Positions 36,587 through 45,404 of a stretch of 64,000 bases of DNA are shown here, piece by piece (position 1 is the first letter of the stretch; each line of letters starts with the position of its first letter). The DNA is from Variovorax boronicumulans (GTDB taxonomy: Bacteria; Pseudomonadota; Gammaproteobacteria; Burkholderiales; Burkholderiaceae_C): positions 248,001 to 312,000 of the forward strand of contig NZ_VEDO01000006.1 in NCBI RefSeq assembly GCF_007677875.1, written 5' to 3'. The notes beneath the pieces were generated by a model. That model ran no database searches. It was not told where the DNA came from and worked only from the letters and a program-made list of their open reading frames with translations. The position numbers were made by a program, and so were the translations under genes.

Positions 36587-38923
36587 TCAGCCGCCGCTGA
36601 GCTGGCCCAGCCGGATCAGCAGCGTCTCGCCGCTGTTGGCGCCGTCGTCCACGCCGTCGTTGTCGTTGACGATGAGCCACTCGCCGTTGGCCAGGCGTGC
36701 CAGGCCCTCAATCTTCTCGACCACGTTGCCGCCGGGGGCCTTGAGGTCGGGCAGCAGGTCGCGTACCAGCGTCTTGGTCAGCACGGCGCCATTGGCCTGG
36801 CCGGTGAGGTCAATGCGGTACAGGCGCTTGATGCGCGCATCCGGCCCACCCTGGTTGTCGCGCTCCACGAGCATGAACTGGTTGTTGCCCATGGCCGTGA
36901 TGTCCGACAGGCCGACCCAGCCGCCGTTGGGCGAGGCCACGGCGTCCAGCGGGTAGAACATGAACTGCCAGGTCCGGGCCGCCAGGTCGTAGACGCCGAT
37001 GCGCGGCCGCGTCTCGCCGGCCCAGGCGCGCTGGAAGGCCACGACCAGCTTGCCGTTGGATTCGGCGATGCCCTCGAAGCCGAAACGCTGCTGCTTGGCA
37101 TTGACCTCGGACGGCAGCTGGATGATCTCCTGGACCACGCCCGTCGCCGTGAGCTTGAACACCAGGTTGGCCGACAGCACCGGACACGCGGCGTCACCCA
37201 CCGTGCCGGCGCCTTCGGAGGCGATCCAGAAGCCACCGTCGCTGGCCAGGGAGATGCCCTCGGGGTCCAGGTTGACCGTGCCGTCGGCATTGACCAGCGC
37301 CGCCAGGTCGGTCGCGTCGAAGGCGTTGGCGTCCTTCGCGGCCGGCAGCGTCGCCGCGAGCGCGGCGATCCTGCGGTCCGGGTCGGTGATGCGGATCTCG
37401 CGCTGCAGCTTCGCCGGCTTGCTGGCCGTGTCGATCTCGAAGATGCGGTTGCCGCGGAAGAAACTGTCGTCGATGGCGTAGACGGTGGACCCCGTGGGCG
37501 CCGCGGCCAGGCCCGACAGCGCGGACCAGGGGATGGGCGTGCCGTCGGCGCGGTCGGTCGACTGGATGGTCGGATAGGCCGGCGCGGCGGTCTGGTACTG
37601 GTAGATGTTCAGGCTGGAACGCACCAGGCTGGCACGGTCGTCCGCCTCGCTGGCCACGATCAGCAGATTGCGCGCGGGGATGGCCAGCACGCCTTCGGGC
37701 GCCAGCGCGGTGGGCAGCACCTGCTTGAAGGCCGGCACGTCCGGCTGGCTCATGTCGTAGACCGAGACCACGCTGGAGCGCTCGGAGGCCACGAACAGAT
37801 AGTCCGTGCCGTCGAACCGGCCGAACGCCACGTTCTCGGGCTCGTTGCCCTTGGCGTCCGAGCGCTTGTCGTTGGTGTGGCCCACGCGCGCGATCAGGTG
37901 CTCCAGCGTGCTGCCGGCATCCCAGACCACGTTGCCCTCGCTGCTCCAGACCGTGAAGCCGCGGCTGCCGCCGTTGAGGTCGCCCTCGTTGGCGGTGGCG
38001 AAGCGGGTCTTCGACAGCCAGGTCACACCGTCGGGCTCGCGCAGGCGGCCCGCCTGGGACTGGGTGAAGCTGACCTGGCTGGGACGCGGCGCGTCCGTCA
38101 GGTCGACCTGTGTGAGGTCGACCGTGCCGGCGCTGAAGTGCCGCGTGACCTTGCCGCTGGCCAGGTCGACCAGCGCGATGTGGTTGTTCTCCTGCAGCGT
38201 GACGACGGCGACGTTGTCGTCGTTGATGGCCACGTACTCGGGCTCGGGATCGCTCGGGTACAGCGTGGCGATGCCGGTCAAGTCCACCGTGCGCGTCTTC
38301 CATGTGCCGGGCGCGCCGGCCACGTCGACGATCACGAGGCTGCCGCCCGGCAACTGCGGCGGCGCGCCGTCGCCCAGGTCTTCGTCGCGTTCGTTCTCGA
38401 TGGCCACGGCCAGGTACTTGCCGTCCTTGCTCCGCGCGATGGCATCGGGCTGGCCCGGCAGCGCGATCTCGGCGACCACCTTGCGCGTGGCGATGTCCAC
38501 CACCACCAGCTTGCCGCTGGGCGCGACGAAGCTCGGCGAAGTGTTGACGGCGACGATGGCGTGTGCGCCCAGCACGGTGACCGAGGTCGGCTCGCCGCCC
38601 ATGGCCAATGCGCCCAGGCCCTTGGGGGCCTTCACGTCGGCGATGTCGACGAAGCCGATCTCGCCCTTGGGGCTGTTGCTGTAGACCAGCGTCATGCCGT
38701 CTTCGCTCGCCGCGACGATCTCGGCCGCCGTCACCGCGTCGGCTTCGCAGGATGCACCGGTCTGGCTGCAGACCGTGAAGGTCGCGGTGCGGTTGAAGAA
38801 TTTGTCGGCATTGGGCGCCGACGCGGCAGGTTCGTCGTTGTCGCCGCCGCAGGCCACCAGCGCGGCCGACAGGGCCACGGTCGACAGGCCGCTTGCCGCC
38901 AGCGCCATCCAGTTCTTGTGCAA
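36587..38923 (-). CDS. phytase-like esterase lipoprotein with double beta-propeller
   Basis: 778 residues from a TTG start (38923; GAGGAG six bases before). Lipobox LSAALVACGGD makes it an exported lipoprotein. The N-terminal half has YVTN/choice-of-anchor-type propeller repeats (KLVVVDIATRKVVAEIALPG, IVDVAGAPG, NNHIALVDLASGKVTRHF). The C-terminal half matches the esterase-like activity of phytase family: GLAAAPTGSTVYAIDDSFF, NLDPEGISLASDGGFWIASEG, then LVVAFQRAWAG. It probably hydrolyses a phosphate or carboxyl ester at the cell surface, which is inference from the family. No partner gene is adjacent. Confidence 0.88.
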   Translation of the reverse strand: MHKNWMALAASGLSTVALSAALVACGGDNDEPAASAPNADKFFNRTATFTVCSQTGASCEADAVTAAEIVAASEDGMTLVYSNSPKGEIGFVDIADVKAPKGLGALAMGGEPTSVTVLGAHAIVAVNTSPSFVAPSGKLVVVDIATRKVVAEIALPGQPDAIARSKDGKYLAVAIENERDEDLGDGAPPQLPGGSLVIVDVAGAPGTWKTRTVDLTGIATLYPSDPEPEYVAINDDNVAVVTLQENNHIALVDLASGKVTRHFSAGTVDLTQVDLTDAPRPSQVSFTQSQAGRLREPDGVTWLSKTRFATANEGDLNGGSRGFTVWSSEGNVVWDAGSTLEHLIARVGHTNDKRSDAKGNEPENVAFGRFDGTDYLFVASERSSVVSVYDMSQPDVPAFKQVLPTALAPEGVLAIPARNLLIVASEADDRASLVRSSLNIYQYQTAAPAYPTIQSTDRADGTPIPWSALSGLAAAPTGSTVYAIDDSFFRGNRIFEIDTASKPAKLQREIRITDPDRRIAALAATLPAAKDANAFDATDLAALVNADGTVNLDPEGISLASDGGFWIASEGAGTVGDAACPVLSANLVFKLTATGVVQEIIQLPSEVNAKQQRFGFEGIAESNGKLVVAFQRAWAGETRPRIGVYDLAARTWQFMFYPLDAVASPNGGWVGLSDITAMGNNQFMLVERDNQGGPDARIKRLYRIDLTGQANGAVLTKTLVRDLLPDLKAPGGNVVEKIEGLARLANGEWLIVNDNDGVDDGANSGETLLIRLGQLSGG

Positions 38924-39002
38924 AACGCTCTCCTCGGGTTGTAGGCGAGCGGTGTTGTATGGCAGCGGCGTGACGCCGCGATGACACGGGGCCGGCTGCC
39001 GC

Positions 39003-39947
39003 TCAGCGCACCTTGCCGCTGAGCCAGGGATCGCTCGGCTCGCCGCCGTACTGCTCCACAAGGAATTCGATGAAGGCGCGCGTGCGGCGCGGCAGGTGGC
39101 TGCGGCTGGGCACGGCCGCGTAGACGCGGTAGCTGGCCGCGGCCCAGTCCGGCAGCACGCGCTGCAACGCGCCGGCCTGCAGGTCGTCGGCTACGTTCAG
39201 CGACAGCGCGCCGGCAATGCCGAAGTGGCCGCGCGCGGCCGCGATCAGCACGGAAGCGTTGTGCGACGTGATCGCCGAGCGCTGCGGCTGCAGCGTGGCG
39301 GTCTCGGGCGTGCCATCGCGGCCATTGGAATGAAAGAGCCAGACCTTGCGCTCGAAGGCCGATTCGGGCACGAGGATGGTGTGCTGCAGCAGGTCCTCGG
39401 GCTTGGCGATGGGCGCATGCTGGCGCAGGTAGTCGGGCGTGGCGCACAGCACGACCTCGGCATGCGCGAGCAGCCGCGCGACGAAGTTGCCATCCAGCGG
39501 GTCGGGGTTGTGGACCAGGATGGTCACATCGGCCGCATCGTCTGGCACGCTGGCCTCGGGGCTGGACAGCAGCAGCTGGATGTTGAGCCCGGGATGCCGC
39601 TGCGCGAAGCGCGGCACCAGCCGTGCCAGGCTGGCCGTCAGGAACTCCTGCGGCGCCGCCACGCGCAGCTGGCCGCGCACCATGCCGGTGGCCTCGCTCG
39701 CCTGGTTGTTGGCGTCGTCAATGTCTTCAAGGATGCTGCGCACGCGCTCCAGGTACTGGGCGCCGACCTCGGTCAGCGAGAGCGCGCGCGTGGTGCGGTT
39801 CAAGAGCCGCGACTTGAGCGACTCTTCCAGCTCCGCCACGGCCCGCGTGACCACCGAGTTGGCCACGTTCAGTGCACGCGCCGCGCCTGCGAAGCTGCCT
39901 TCGTCCACCACCTTGACGAAGGTGCGCATGGTCTTGAGTTCGTCCAT
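39003..39947 (-). CDS. LysR family transcriptional regulator
   Basis: 314 residues. The winged helix is at 1-60 (MRTFVKVVDEGSFAGAARAL, NSVVTRAVAELEESLKSRLL). The effector domain follows, with GQLRVAAPQEFLTASLARLV and LARLVPRFAQRHPGLNIQLL. It is of the CrgA/DsdC-like type with a long C-terminus (FIEFLVEQYGGEP). It lies upstream of, and in the same direction as, the phytase-like gene, with 79 bases between. A divergent target is not present, so it could act on either neighbour or elsewhere. Confidence 0.93.
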   Translation of the reverse strand: MDELKTMRTFVKVVDEGSFAGAARALNVANSVVTRAVAELEESLKSRLLNRTTRALSLTEVGAQYLERVRSILEDIDDANNQASEATGMVRGQLRVAAPQEFLTASLARLVPRFAQRHPGLNIQLLLSSPEASVPDDAADVTILVHNPDPLDGNFVARLLAHAEVVLCATPDYLRQHAPIAKPEDLLQHTILVPESAFERKVWLFHSNGRDGTPETATLQPQRSAITSHNASVLIAAARGHFGIAGALSLNVADDLQAGALQRVLPDWAAASYRVYAAVPSRSHLPRRTRAFIEFLVEQYGGEPSDPWLSGKVR

Positions 39948-39992
39948 GCGCGCATTGTCTCCGCAGGCCCGCGCCGCCTGCGCCCATCGCGC

Positions 39993-40190
39993 TCAGGGCG
40001 GCAGCGTCATGCCGCCGACGGCACGGAAATCGATCGAGGCCAGGTACCACAGGATCAGCGTGGGAATCACGACAGGCAGCGACAGCCCGAGGAACAGCAG
40101 GACCGTCAGCAGAAAGGTCTTCATGTCCTCGGCCCAGCGCTTGACCAGTTCGATCAGGTCGACTTCCCAGAAACGCTGCTGCTGCTTCAT
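39993..40190 (-). CDS. small membrane protein
   Basis: 65 residues, an amphipathic N-terminus (MKQQQRFWEVDLIELVKRWAE) followed by one long membrane helix (KTFLLTVLLFLGLSLPVVIPTLILWYLA) that could also be two short spans. No family recognised. RBS is weak. It lies between LysR and the Bug receptor, unrelated to either by spacing. Reported because codon use and hydrophobic pattern look like a real small protein. Confidence 0.5.
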   Translation of the reverse strand: MKQQQRFWEVDLIELVKRWAEDMKTFLLTVLLFLGLSLPVVIPTLILWYLASIDFRAVGGMTLPP

Positions 40191-40284
40191 GGTGGGTACC
40201 GCACAAAAATGGCCACGGATGTTTGTACACCTGCGGCGCGGGCCGTGTCCATGGCGCGCCAGTGCCACCTGGCGCGCTGCGGGC

Positions 40285-41259
40285 TTACTTCGCCAGGCCC
40301 AGCTTCTCGATGATGACCTTCTCGGTCTTCATGGTGTCGAGCGCATACTGCTTGTAGGTGGCGCTGTCCATGTAGTAGGTGTCCATGTCGAACTTGGCCA
40401 GCGACTCCTTGTAGTTGGGCATCTCCATGGCCTTCTTGAAGGCGTCGTGCAGCTGCTGCGCGATCTTGGGGTCAGTGCCCTTGGGCACCACCAGGCCGAA
40501 CGGCGAGGTCTGCACGAGGTTGATGCCCACCTCCTTGAGCGTGGGCGCGTTCGGAAACTTGGTCGAGCGCTTGTCGCCCCAGGTGGACAAGAGGCGCAGG
40601 CGGCCCTGCTCCACATAGGGGCCCCAGCCCGGTGTGTCGGCCACCGACATCACATGCCCGCCGATCACGGCCTGCAACGACTCGGAGTTGCCCTTGTACG
40701 GGATGTGGTTCAGCGTGATGCCGGTCTGCATGGCGATGTTTTCCATCGTCAGGTGCAGCGTGGTGAGCGCGCCGGGCGTGCCGTAGCTGAGCTTGCCCGG
40801 GTTGGCCTTCGCGTAGGCGATGTACTCCTGCATGGTCTTGATCGGCGAATCCGCCGGCACCACCAGGCCGAACGCGTAGCCGGCCAGGCCGATCACGTAC
40901 TGCAGGTCGGTCGCCGGATCCCAGTTGATCTTCTGCGTGTAGGGCAGGCGGAACACCGGCAGCGGCACCTGGGCCAGCGTGTAGCCGTCGGCCGGCAGGC
41001 TCTGCATCATCTGCGCCGGCAGGATGCCGCCCGCGCCGGGCTTGTTCTCGATGATGACGGGCTGGCCCAGGATCTTGGAGGCGTTCTCGGCCAGCACGCG
41101 GAACGGCACATCGGTGGAGCCTCCCGCCGTGAAGCCGATCAGGATCTTGATCGGCTTGCTCGGGAAACGGTCGCCCTGCGCCAGGGCGGGACCGGCCGCC
41201 AGGCCGGCGGCCAGCAGCAGCAGGGACAGGGTGCGGCGCTTCAGGAAACGTGCGTTCAT
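40285..41259 (-). CDS. Bug family tripartite tricarboxylate transporter substrate-binding protein
   Basis: 324 residues with signal peptide ending GPALAQGD. Signatures are FPSKPIKILIGFTAGGSTDV, ILGQPVIIENKPGAGGIL and GTPGALTTLHL. It starts 57 bases after the lipoprotein hydrolase, in the same direction, across a GC hairpin (41284-41303). The two probably work together: the hydrolase releases a small acid that this receptor takes up. No tctA/tctB genes are in the window, so the membrane partner must be elsewhere. Confidence 0.92.
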   Translation of the reverse strand: MNARFLKRRTLSLLLLAAGLAAGPALAQGDRFPSKPIKILIGFTAGGSTDVPFRVLAENASKILGQPVIIENKPGAGGILPAQMMQSLPADGYTLAQVPLPVFRLPYTQKINWDPATDLQYVIGLAGYAFGLVVPADSPIKTMQEYIAYAKANPGKLSYGTPGALTTLHLTMENIAMQTGITLNHIPYKGNSESLQAVIGGHVMSVADTPGWGPYVEQGRLRLLSTWGDKRSTKFPNAPTLKEVGINLVQTSPFGLVVPKGTDPKIAQQLHDAFKKAMEMPNYKESLAKFDMDTYYMDSATYKQYALDTMKTEKVIIEKLGLAK

Positions 41260-41283
41260 GGTGTCAACTTCCAGGGGAAACAT

Positions 41284-41303
41284 GGCCCGGCGCAGGCCGG
41301 GCC
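41284..41303 (-). other. intercistronic GC hairpin
   Basis: GGCCCGGC-GCAG-GCCGGGCC, a perfect 8-bp stem with a 4-base loop, between the hydrolase and Bug receptor genes. There is no U-tract, so it is more likely an mRNA stability or attenuation element than a terminator. Confidence 0.6.
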
Positions 41304-41316
41304 GTTGGGGAAAGGC

Positions 41317-42711
41317 TCAGCTGGCCGGGCAGCTGTTGGGCGTGCGCGTGGGCGAGGAGAACTTGCAGCCGTAGGCCGGGTCGGCCACGGTGGCGCGGTC
41401 GAGCACCTCGTCGCCGGCGGGCTTGACGCCGTTCTGCTCCCAGTTCGTCATCGCGTCGAAGGCGGCAGTCTGCTCGTCCAGCGTGAAGTCGCAGTGGCTC
41501 ACTCCGCGGATGGCGCGCTGCACCAGCCACCGGTCGGTGCCTGCCGCCACGGCGCGGCGCTTGTAGATCTGCTCCATGCTGAACGGCACATAGACGTCGC
41601 CCAGCGTGTGGATGGTCACCACTGGCACGCTGATGCGCGCATTCGTCTTGGGGAACCAGCGCAGACCATCGCGGCGCAGGCGGTTGGCCTCGGGGTCGGC
41701 CTTGAGCCGGTAGGCGGCCTGGTTGAAGGCTGCCTCGGCCGCGGTCTGCGCCGGGTCGTTGTCGAACTGGTAGACGATGCCGGTGGTGTCGTAGCCGTCC
41801 TCGTTCAGGATGCCGTTGATGGTGCCGTCGCGGCCGAAAGTGCCCCAGACGGTGGCGTTCATGCTGCCCGCGAAGCCTTCGTTGAACATCGGCCGCTCGC
41901 CGCCGGTCAGCTGCTTGACGATCTCCTTGTACTGGTCACCCAGCGGCGTCGTGGCGCTCGGGAAGGTCGTGAACAGCGCCGCGCGCACCTGCGGCGCCAG
42001 CGTGCTCCAGTTGGCCACCGGCCAGGCCGTGACGGGCACCCCGGCGAGCTGCTGTGCAGCGATCTGCGAGGCGCCGAAGTAGTTGTAGAGCTCGGTGTCG
42101 CCCAGCACGCCGCACATGGGCACGGCGCCGTCGTAGCGCAGCTTGTTGTTGGCCGTCTCCAGGGCCTCGGCGTCGACGGCCGCGGCGGCGATGTGGCCAC
42201 CCATGGAGGTGCCGATGATGTAGGTCTTCGTCGGCGCGGCCAGCGTGCGGCCGTTCTGCGTGCCGATCTTCTGGAACGCCAGCGCCAGCGCGTTGGTGTC
42301 TTCGATGCCGGCGCGCACGTCGTAGTAGTTCTTGGAGAAGCTGGACGCAGCCCAGGCGTAGCCCTTGGCGATCAGGTGCGCGCGGATGGGCGCGTCGCTC
42401 ACGCTGAGGGCCGCGCCCGTGCCGCCGTAGCCGTGGGCGTACATGACCAGCATGCCGTTCCAGTTTTTGGGCACCTCCACGCGGTAGCCGGCGCCGTCCA
42501 GCACACCCCACCAGCGGTCGGTCTCGGGTGCCCCGGCCAGGGCGGCGAACGGCAGCTTCGTCGTGTCCACGCTGAACTGGCGGGCGTCCTGGGCCCGGGT
42601 CTCCTCCGGTTGCGGCGGGCCGTCGTCGCCGCCCCCGCAGGCGGACAGCGCCAGCGCGCCGAGGACGGAAAGGGTGGCGGCCAGCCGGCCACGCGTGGTG
42701 AAGGCGTTCAA
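41317..42711 (-). CDS. alpha/beta hydrolase lipoprotein
   Basis: 464 residues from TTG 42711 (GGAG nine bases before; no ATG in frame near). The lipobox is LALSACGGGDD. The nucleophile elbow GTSMGGH (G-x-S-x-G) and the late SHCDFTLDEQ histidine fit an alpha/beta-hydrolase or tannase/prolyl-oligopeptidase-like fold; the acid is probably in VTIHTLGDVYVPF (H-D region). It is exported and membrane tethered. Divergent from IclR, it probably acts on an ester in the periplasm. The downstream Bug receptor would take up the product. The exact substrate is unknown. Confidence 0.87.
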   Translation of the reverse strand: MNAFTTRGRLAATLSVLGALALSACGGGDDGPPQPEETRAQDARQFSVDTTKLPFAALAGAPETDRWWGVLDGAGYRVEVPKNWNGMLVMYAHGYGGTGAALSVSDAPIRAHLIAKGYAWAASSFSKNYYDVRAGIEDTNALALAFQKIGTQNGRTLAAPTKTYIIGTSMGGHIAAAAVDAEALETANNKLRYDGAVPMCGVLGDTELYNYFGASQIAAQQLAGVPVTAWPVANWSTLAPQVRAALFTTFPSATTPLGDQYKEIVKQLTGGERPMFNEGFAGSMNATVWGTFGRDGTINGILNEDGYDTTGIVYQFDNDPAQTAAEAAFNQAAYRLKADPEANRLRRDGLRWFPKTNARISVPVVTIHTLGDVYVPFSMEQIYKRRAVAAGTDRWLVQRAIRGVSHCDFTLDEQTAAFDAMTNWEQNGVKPAGDEVLDRATVADPAYGCKFSSPTRTPNSCPAS

Positions 42712-42754
42712 GGGTTCATCTCCTGTGGGGTGGTTTTGGAGCCGTGTTTCTCTA

Positions 42755-42874
42755 AGCGGAATTCTTCTTGGCGAGCGGAAACAGGCAGATTCAAGTATCC
42801 GGCCCACGTCACCACGATCTTCCTAGGGAAATCCATGACGGACCCGCCCTACATTCCGGCCAAATAATTCCGCT
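42755..42874. promoter_or_regulatory. paired IclR half-operators in the divergent region
   Basis: AGCGGAATT at 42755-42763 and its exact complement AATTCCGCT at 42866-42874, 102 bases apart. Each lies near one gene start, so each may be a site for the neighbouring IclR regulator. The spacing would suit DNA looping. Confidence 0.4.
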
Positions 42875-42899
42875 CAGCAAAATTAAGAGGTATGCGGCG

Positions 42900-43703
42900 A
42901 TGGGGCGGACCAGGCAGATCGATTTCGAGGAAGGCGCGGACAGCCGCCGCTTCGTCACCGCGCTGGCGCGCGGCCTGGACGTGCTCGCGGCCTTCCAGGT
43001 CGACGAGAAATGGCTCAGCAATGCCGAGATCGCCGCGCGCACCGGCCTGCCCAAGCCCACCGTGGTGCGGCTCGCCTACACGCTGTGCGTGCAGGGCTAC
43101 CTGCGGCATTCGCGCGAGACGGGCAAATACGCGCTGGGCGACAGCGTCGCGGCGCTGGGCATCACCATGGTCTCCAACCTCAAGCTGCGGCGCATCGCGC
43201 GGCCCTACATGCAGGACCTGGCGGACCGCTACGACATCTCGGTGTCGCTGGGCATCCGGCACGGCCTGTCGGTGCTGTACCTGGAGAACTGCCGCTCGGG
43301 CGCCCCGCTCTCGCTCGGGCTGGACATCGGCTCGCGCATCCCGATCGCCGACACCGCCATGGGCCACGCGCTGCTGGCCGTCATGGAGCCCCGCGAGCGC
43401 GAGCGCCTGCTGGCCGAGATCCGCCAGGCCGAGGGAGAACGCTGGCCCCAGGTGCGCGAGGCCATCGCCGCCGGCTGTGCGCACTGGCAGGCGCGCGGCT
43501 TCACGGTGGTGGTGCGCGACTGGCAGAGCGACATCGCCGGCGTGGCCGCGGCGATCCGCCAGCCCGACGGCCGCGTCGTCACGCTCAACGCGGGCGGTCA
43601 GGCCAGCAAATTCCCGCGCGCGCTGCTGGAGCAGGAGATCGGCCCGCAGCTCGCGCGCATGGTCAAGGGACTGGAGTCCTTCGTGCGCAGCGAGGAGGCG
43701 TAG
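42900..43703 (+). CDS. IclR family transcriptional regulator
   Basis: 267 residues. Winged helix at about 15-85 (RRFVTALARGLDVLAAFQ, then NAEIAARTGLPKPTVVRLAY). The ligand domain includes DTAMGHALLAVMEPRERERL and GVAAAIRQPDGRVVTLN. The start is supported by AAGAGG nine bases upstream. It is divergent from the lipoprotein hydrolase/Bug receptor pair and probably controls it in response to the released acid. It is close to PcaR/PobR-type regulators in length and layout. Confidence 0.93.
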   Translation: MGRTRQIDFEEGADSRRFVTALARGLDVLAAFQVDEKWLSNAEIAARTGLPKPTVVRLAYTLCVQGYLRHSRETGKYALGDSVAALGITMVSNLKLRRIARPYMQDLADRYDISVSLGIRHGLSVLYLENCRSGAPLSLGLDIGSRIPIADTAMGHALLAVMEPRERERLLAEIRQAEGERWPQVREAIAAGCAHWQARGFTVVVRDWQSDIAGVAAAIRQPDGRVVTLNAGGQASKFPRALLEQEIGPQLARMVKGLESFVRSEEA

Positions 43704-43712
43704 CCCAGGCGC

Positions 43713-45239
43713 TCAATGCTGCGGCGTGGCCGAGAGGTCCACGCCGCGCAGCATGCGCGCGACCAGCCAGGCGGCGCCGGCCACCATCACCGCGCCGGCC
43801 AGGGCGATGGCCTGCAAGGCACGGGTGAAGCTGGCGTGCGCCGTCTGCAGCAGCGCCGCCGCGGCGGCCGCGGGCAGGCCCTCGGCCAGGTGCACGGCGC
43901 CACCCAGAGAAGCACCGGCGGCCGGCAGCAACGCCCGCTCCAGGCCGGCCGGCCAGTCGCCGCCCAGCCCGTGGCGGTAGACCACCATGCCGGCGCTGCC
44001 CAGCAGCGCGATGCCCAACGCACCGCTGAATTCCGAGGCCGTCTCCGACAGCGCCGAGGCCGCACCCGCGCGCTCGGGCGGCGCCGTGGTGATGATGATC
44101 TCGTTGCCGATCGTGAACACCGGCGCCATGCCCAGCGCCATGACGACGGTGGCCGGCACCAGCGTCCACAGGCCCTGCCCGGCCGCCAGCAGGCCGAAGC
44201 CCAGCGCTGCAGCGACCAGGCCCACGACGATCACGCGGGCTCGCGGCCAGCGCGCCGCCAGCCGCGGCGCCGTCAGCGAACCCGCGACGAATGACAGCGC
44301 CCAGGGCAGCGTGGCGATGCCGGCCTGAAGCGGCGTGAGGTCCAGCACCAGCTGCAGGTACTGCGTCATGAAGATGTAGACGCCGAACATCGCCAGGCAG
44401 GTCAGCCCATAAGCGGCCAGCGCGGCGCAGAACGGTGCATGCCGGAACAGCCGCAGGTCGAGCAAGGGGTAGGCGATGCGGCCCTGGCGGCGCAGGAACA
44501 GCGCACCCACGGCCAGGCCCAGCAGCGTGGTGGCCCAGGACGCCACGGCGGAGCCATGCTCGGCCAGTTGCTTCAGTCCGTAGATCGTGAGCAGCACGGC
44601 CGCCAGCGACAGCGCCACGCTGGCCAGATCGAGCCGGCCCGCCTGCGGGTCACGGTACTCGGGCAGCAGGCGCGGGCCCAGCACCAGCGTCAGCGCCATC
44701 ACGGGCACGTTGAGCCAGAACACCGAACCCCAATGGAAGAACTCCAGCAGCACGCCGCCGACCAGCGGGCCGATCGCGCTGCCCAGCGAGAAGGCCGCGA
44801 TCCAGACGCCGATGGCGAACTGGCGCTGGCCCGCGTCGTGGAACATGTTGCGGATCAGCGCCATGGTCGAGGGCGCGATCGTGGCGCCGGCCAGGCCCAG
44901 CAGCGCACGCGCCGCGACCAGCAGCTCGGCCGTGTGGGCCAGCGCCGCGAGTGCCGACGCGCCCGCGAAGCAGCCCGCGCCCAGAAGCAGCAAGCGGCGC
45001 CGGCCGATGCGGTCGCCCAGCGTGCCCATGGTGATCAGGAAGCCCGCGACGAAGAACCCGTAGATGTCCAGGATCCAGAGCAGCTGCGCGCTGGACGGCT
45101 GCAACTCGCGGCTCAGCACGGGTAGCGCAAGATTCAGCACGGTGAGGTCCATCGCGTAGACCAGGCAGGGCAAGGCCAGCACGGCCAGGCCGGTCCATTC
45201 GCGCGCCGTGGCGCGGGTGGCAGAGGTGGCAGAAGACAT
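43713..45239 (-). CDS. MFS exporter, DHA2 (14-span) family
   Basis: 508 residues with about 14 membrane helices. MFS motif A follows helix 2 (GTLGDRIGRRRLLLLGAG), and motif C-like GPLVGGVLLEFFHWGSVFW is in helix 5, marking a drug/proton antiporter of the QacA/SmvA type. It would export a toxic or lipophilic compound. No regulator is adjacent. Convergent with the IclR gene, 9 bases between stops. Confidence 0.93.
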   Translation of the reverse strand: MSSATSATRATAREWTGLAVLALPCLVYAMDLTVLNLALPVLSRELQPSSAQLLWILDIYGFFVAGFLITMGTLGDRIGRRRLLLLGAGCFAGASALAALAHTAELLVAARALLGLAGATIAPSTMALIRNMFHDAGQRQFAIGVWIAAFSLGSAIGPLVGGVLLEFFHWGSVFWLNVPVMALTLVLGPRLLPEYRDPQAGRLDLASVALSLAAVLLTIYGLKQLAEHGSAVASWATTLLGLAVGALFLRRQGRIAYPLLDLRLFRHAPFCAALAAYGLTCLAMFGVYIFMTQYLQLVLDLTPLQAGIATLPWALSFVAGSLTAPRLAARWPRARVIVVGLVAAALGFGLLAAGQGLWTLVPATVVMALGMAPVFTIGNEIIITTAPPERAGAASALSETASEFSGALGIALLGSAGMVVYRHGLGGDWPAGLERALLPAAGASLGGAVHLAEGLPAAAAAALLQTAHASFTRALQAIALAGAVMVAGAAWLVARMLRGVDLSATPQH

Positions 45240-45331
45240 CGCTGGAATCTACAGGCTGCGCCTGGCGATACGGCGGCGGCCGCAAGGTCGAATGGCACGG
45301 CATGGCGCGATGGCCAGCGTCCACGCGGGAA

Positions 45332-45360
45332 GGCCCGTCCCGCACGCGGCGGAACGGGCC
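45332..45360 (-). terminator. hairpin after the membrane protein gene
   Basis: GGCCCGTCCCGC-ACGCG-GCGGAACGGGCC (12-bp arms, one mismatch pair), 45 bases after the stop on the minus strand, followed by TTCCC. Strong stem but short U-tract. Confidence 0.5.
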
Positions 45361-45404
45361 CGGGTCTGCACGAAACACCGCGCGCCGTGCCGGCGCCTGG
45401 CGGC

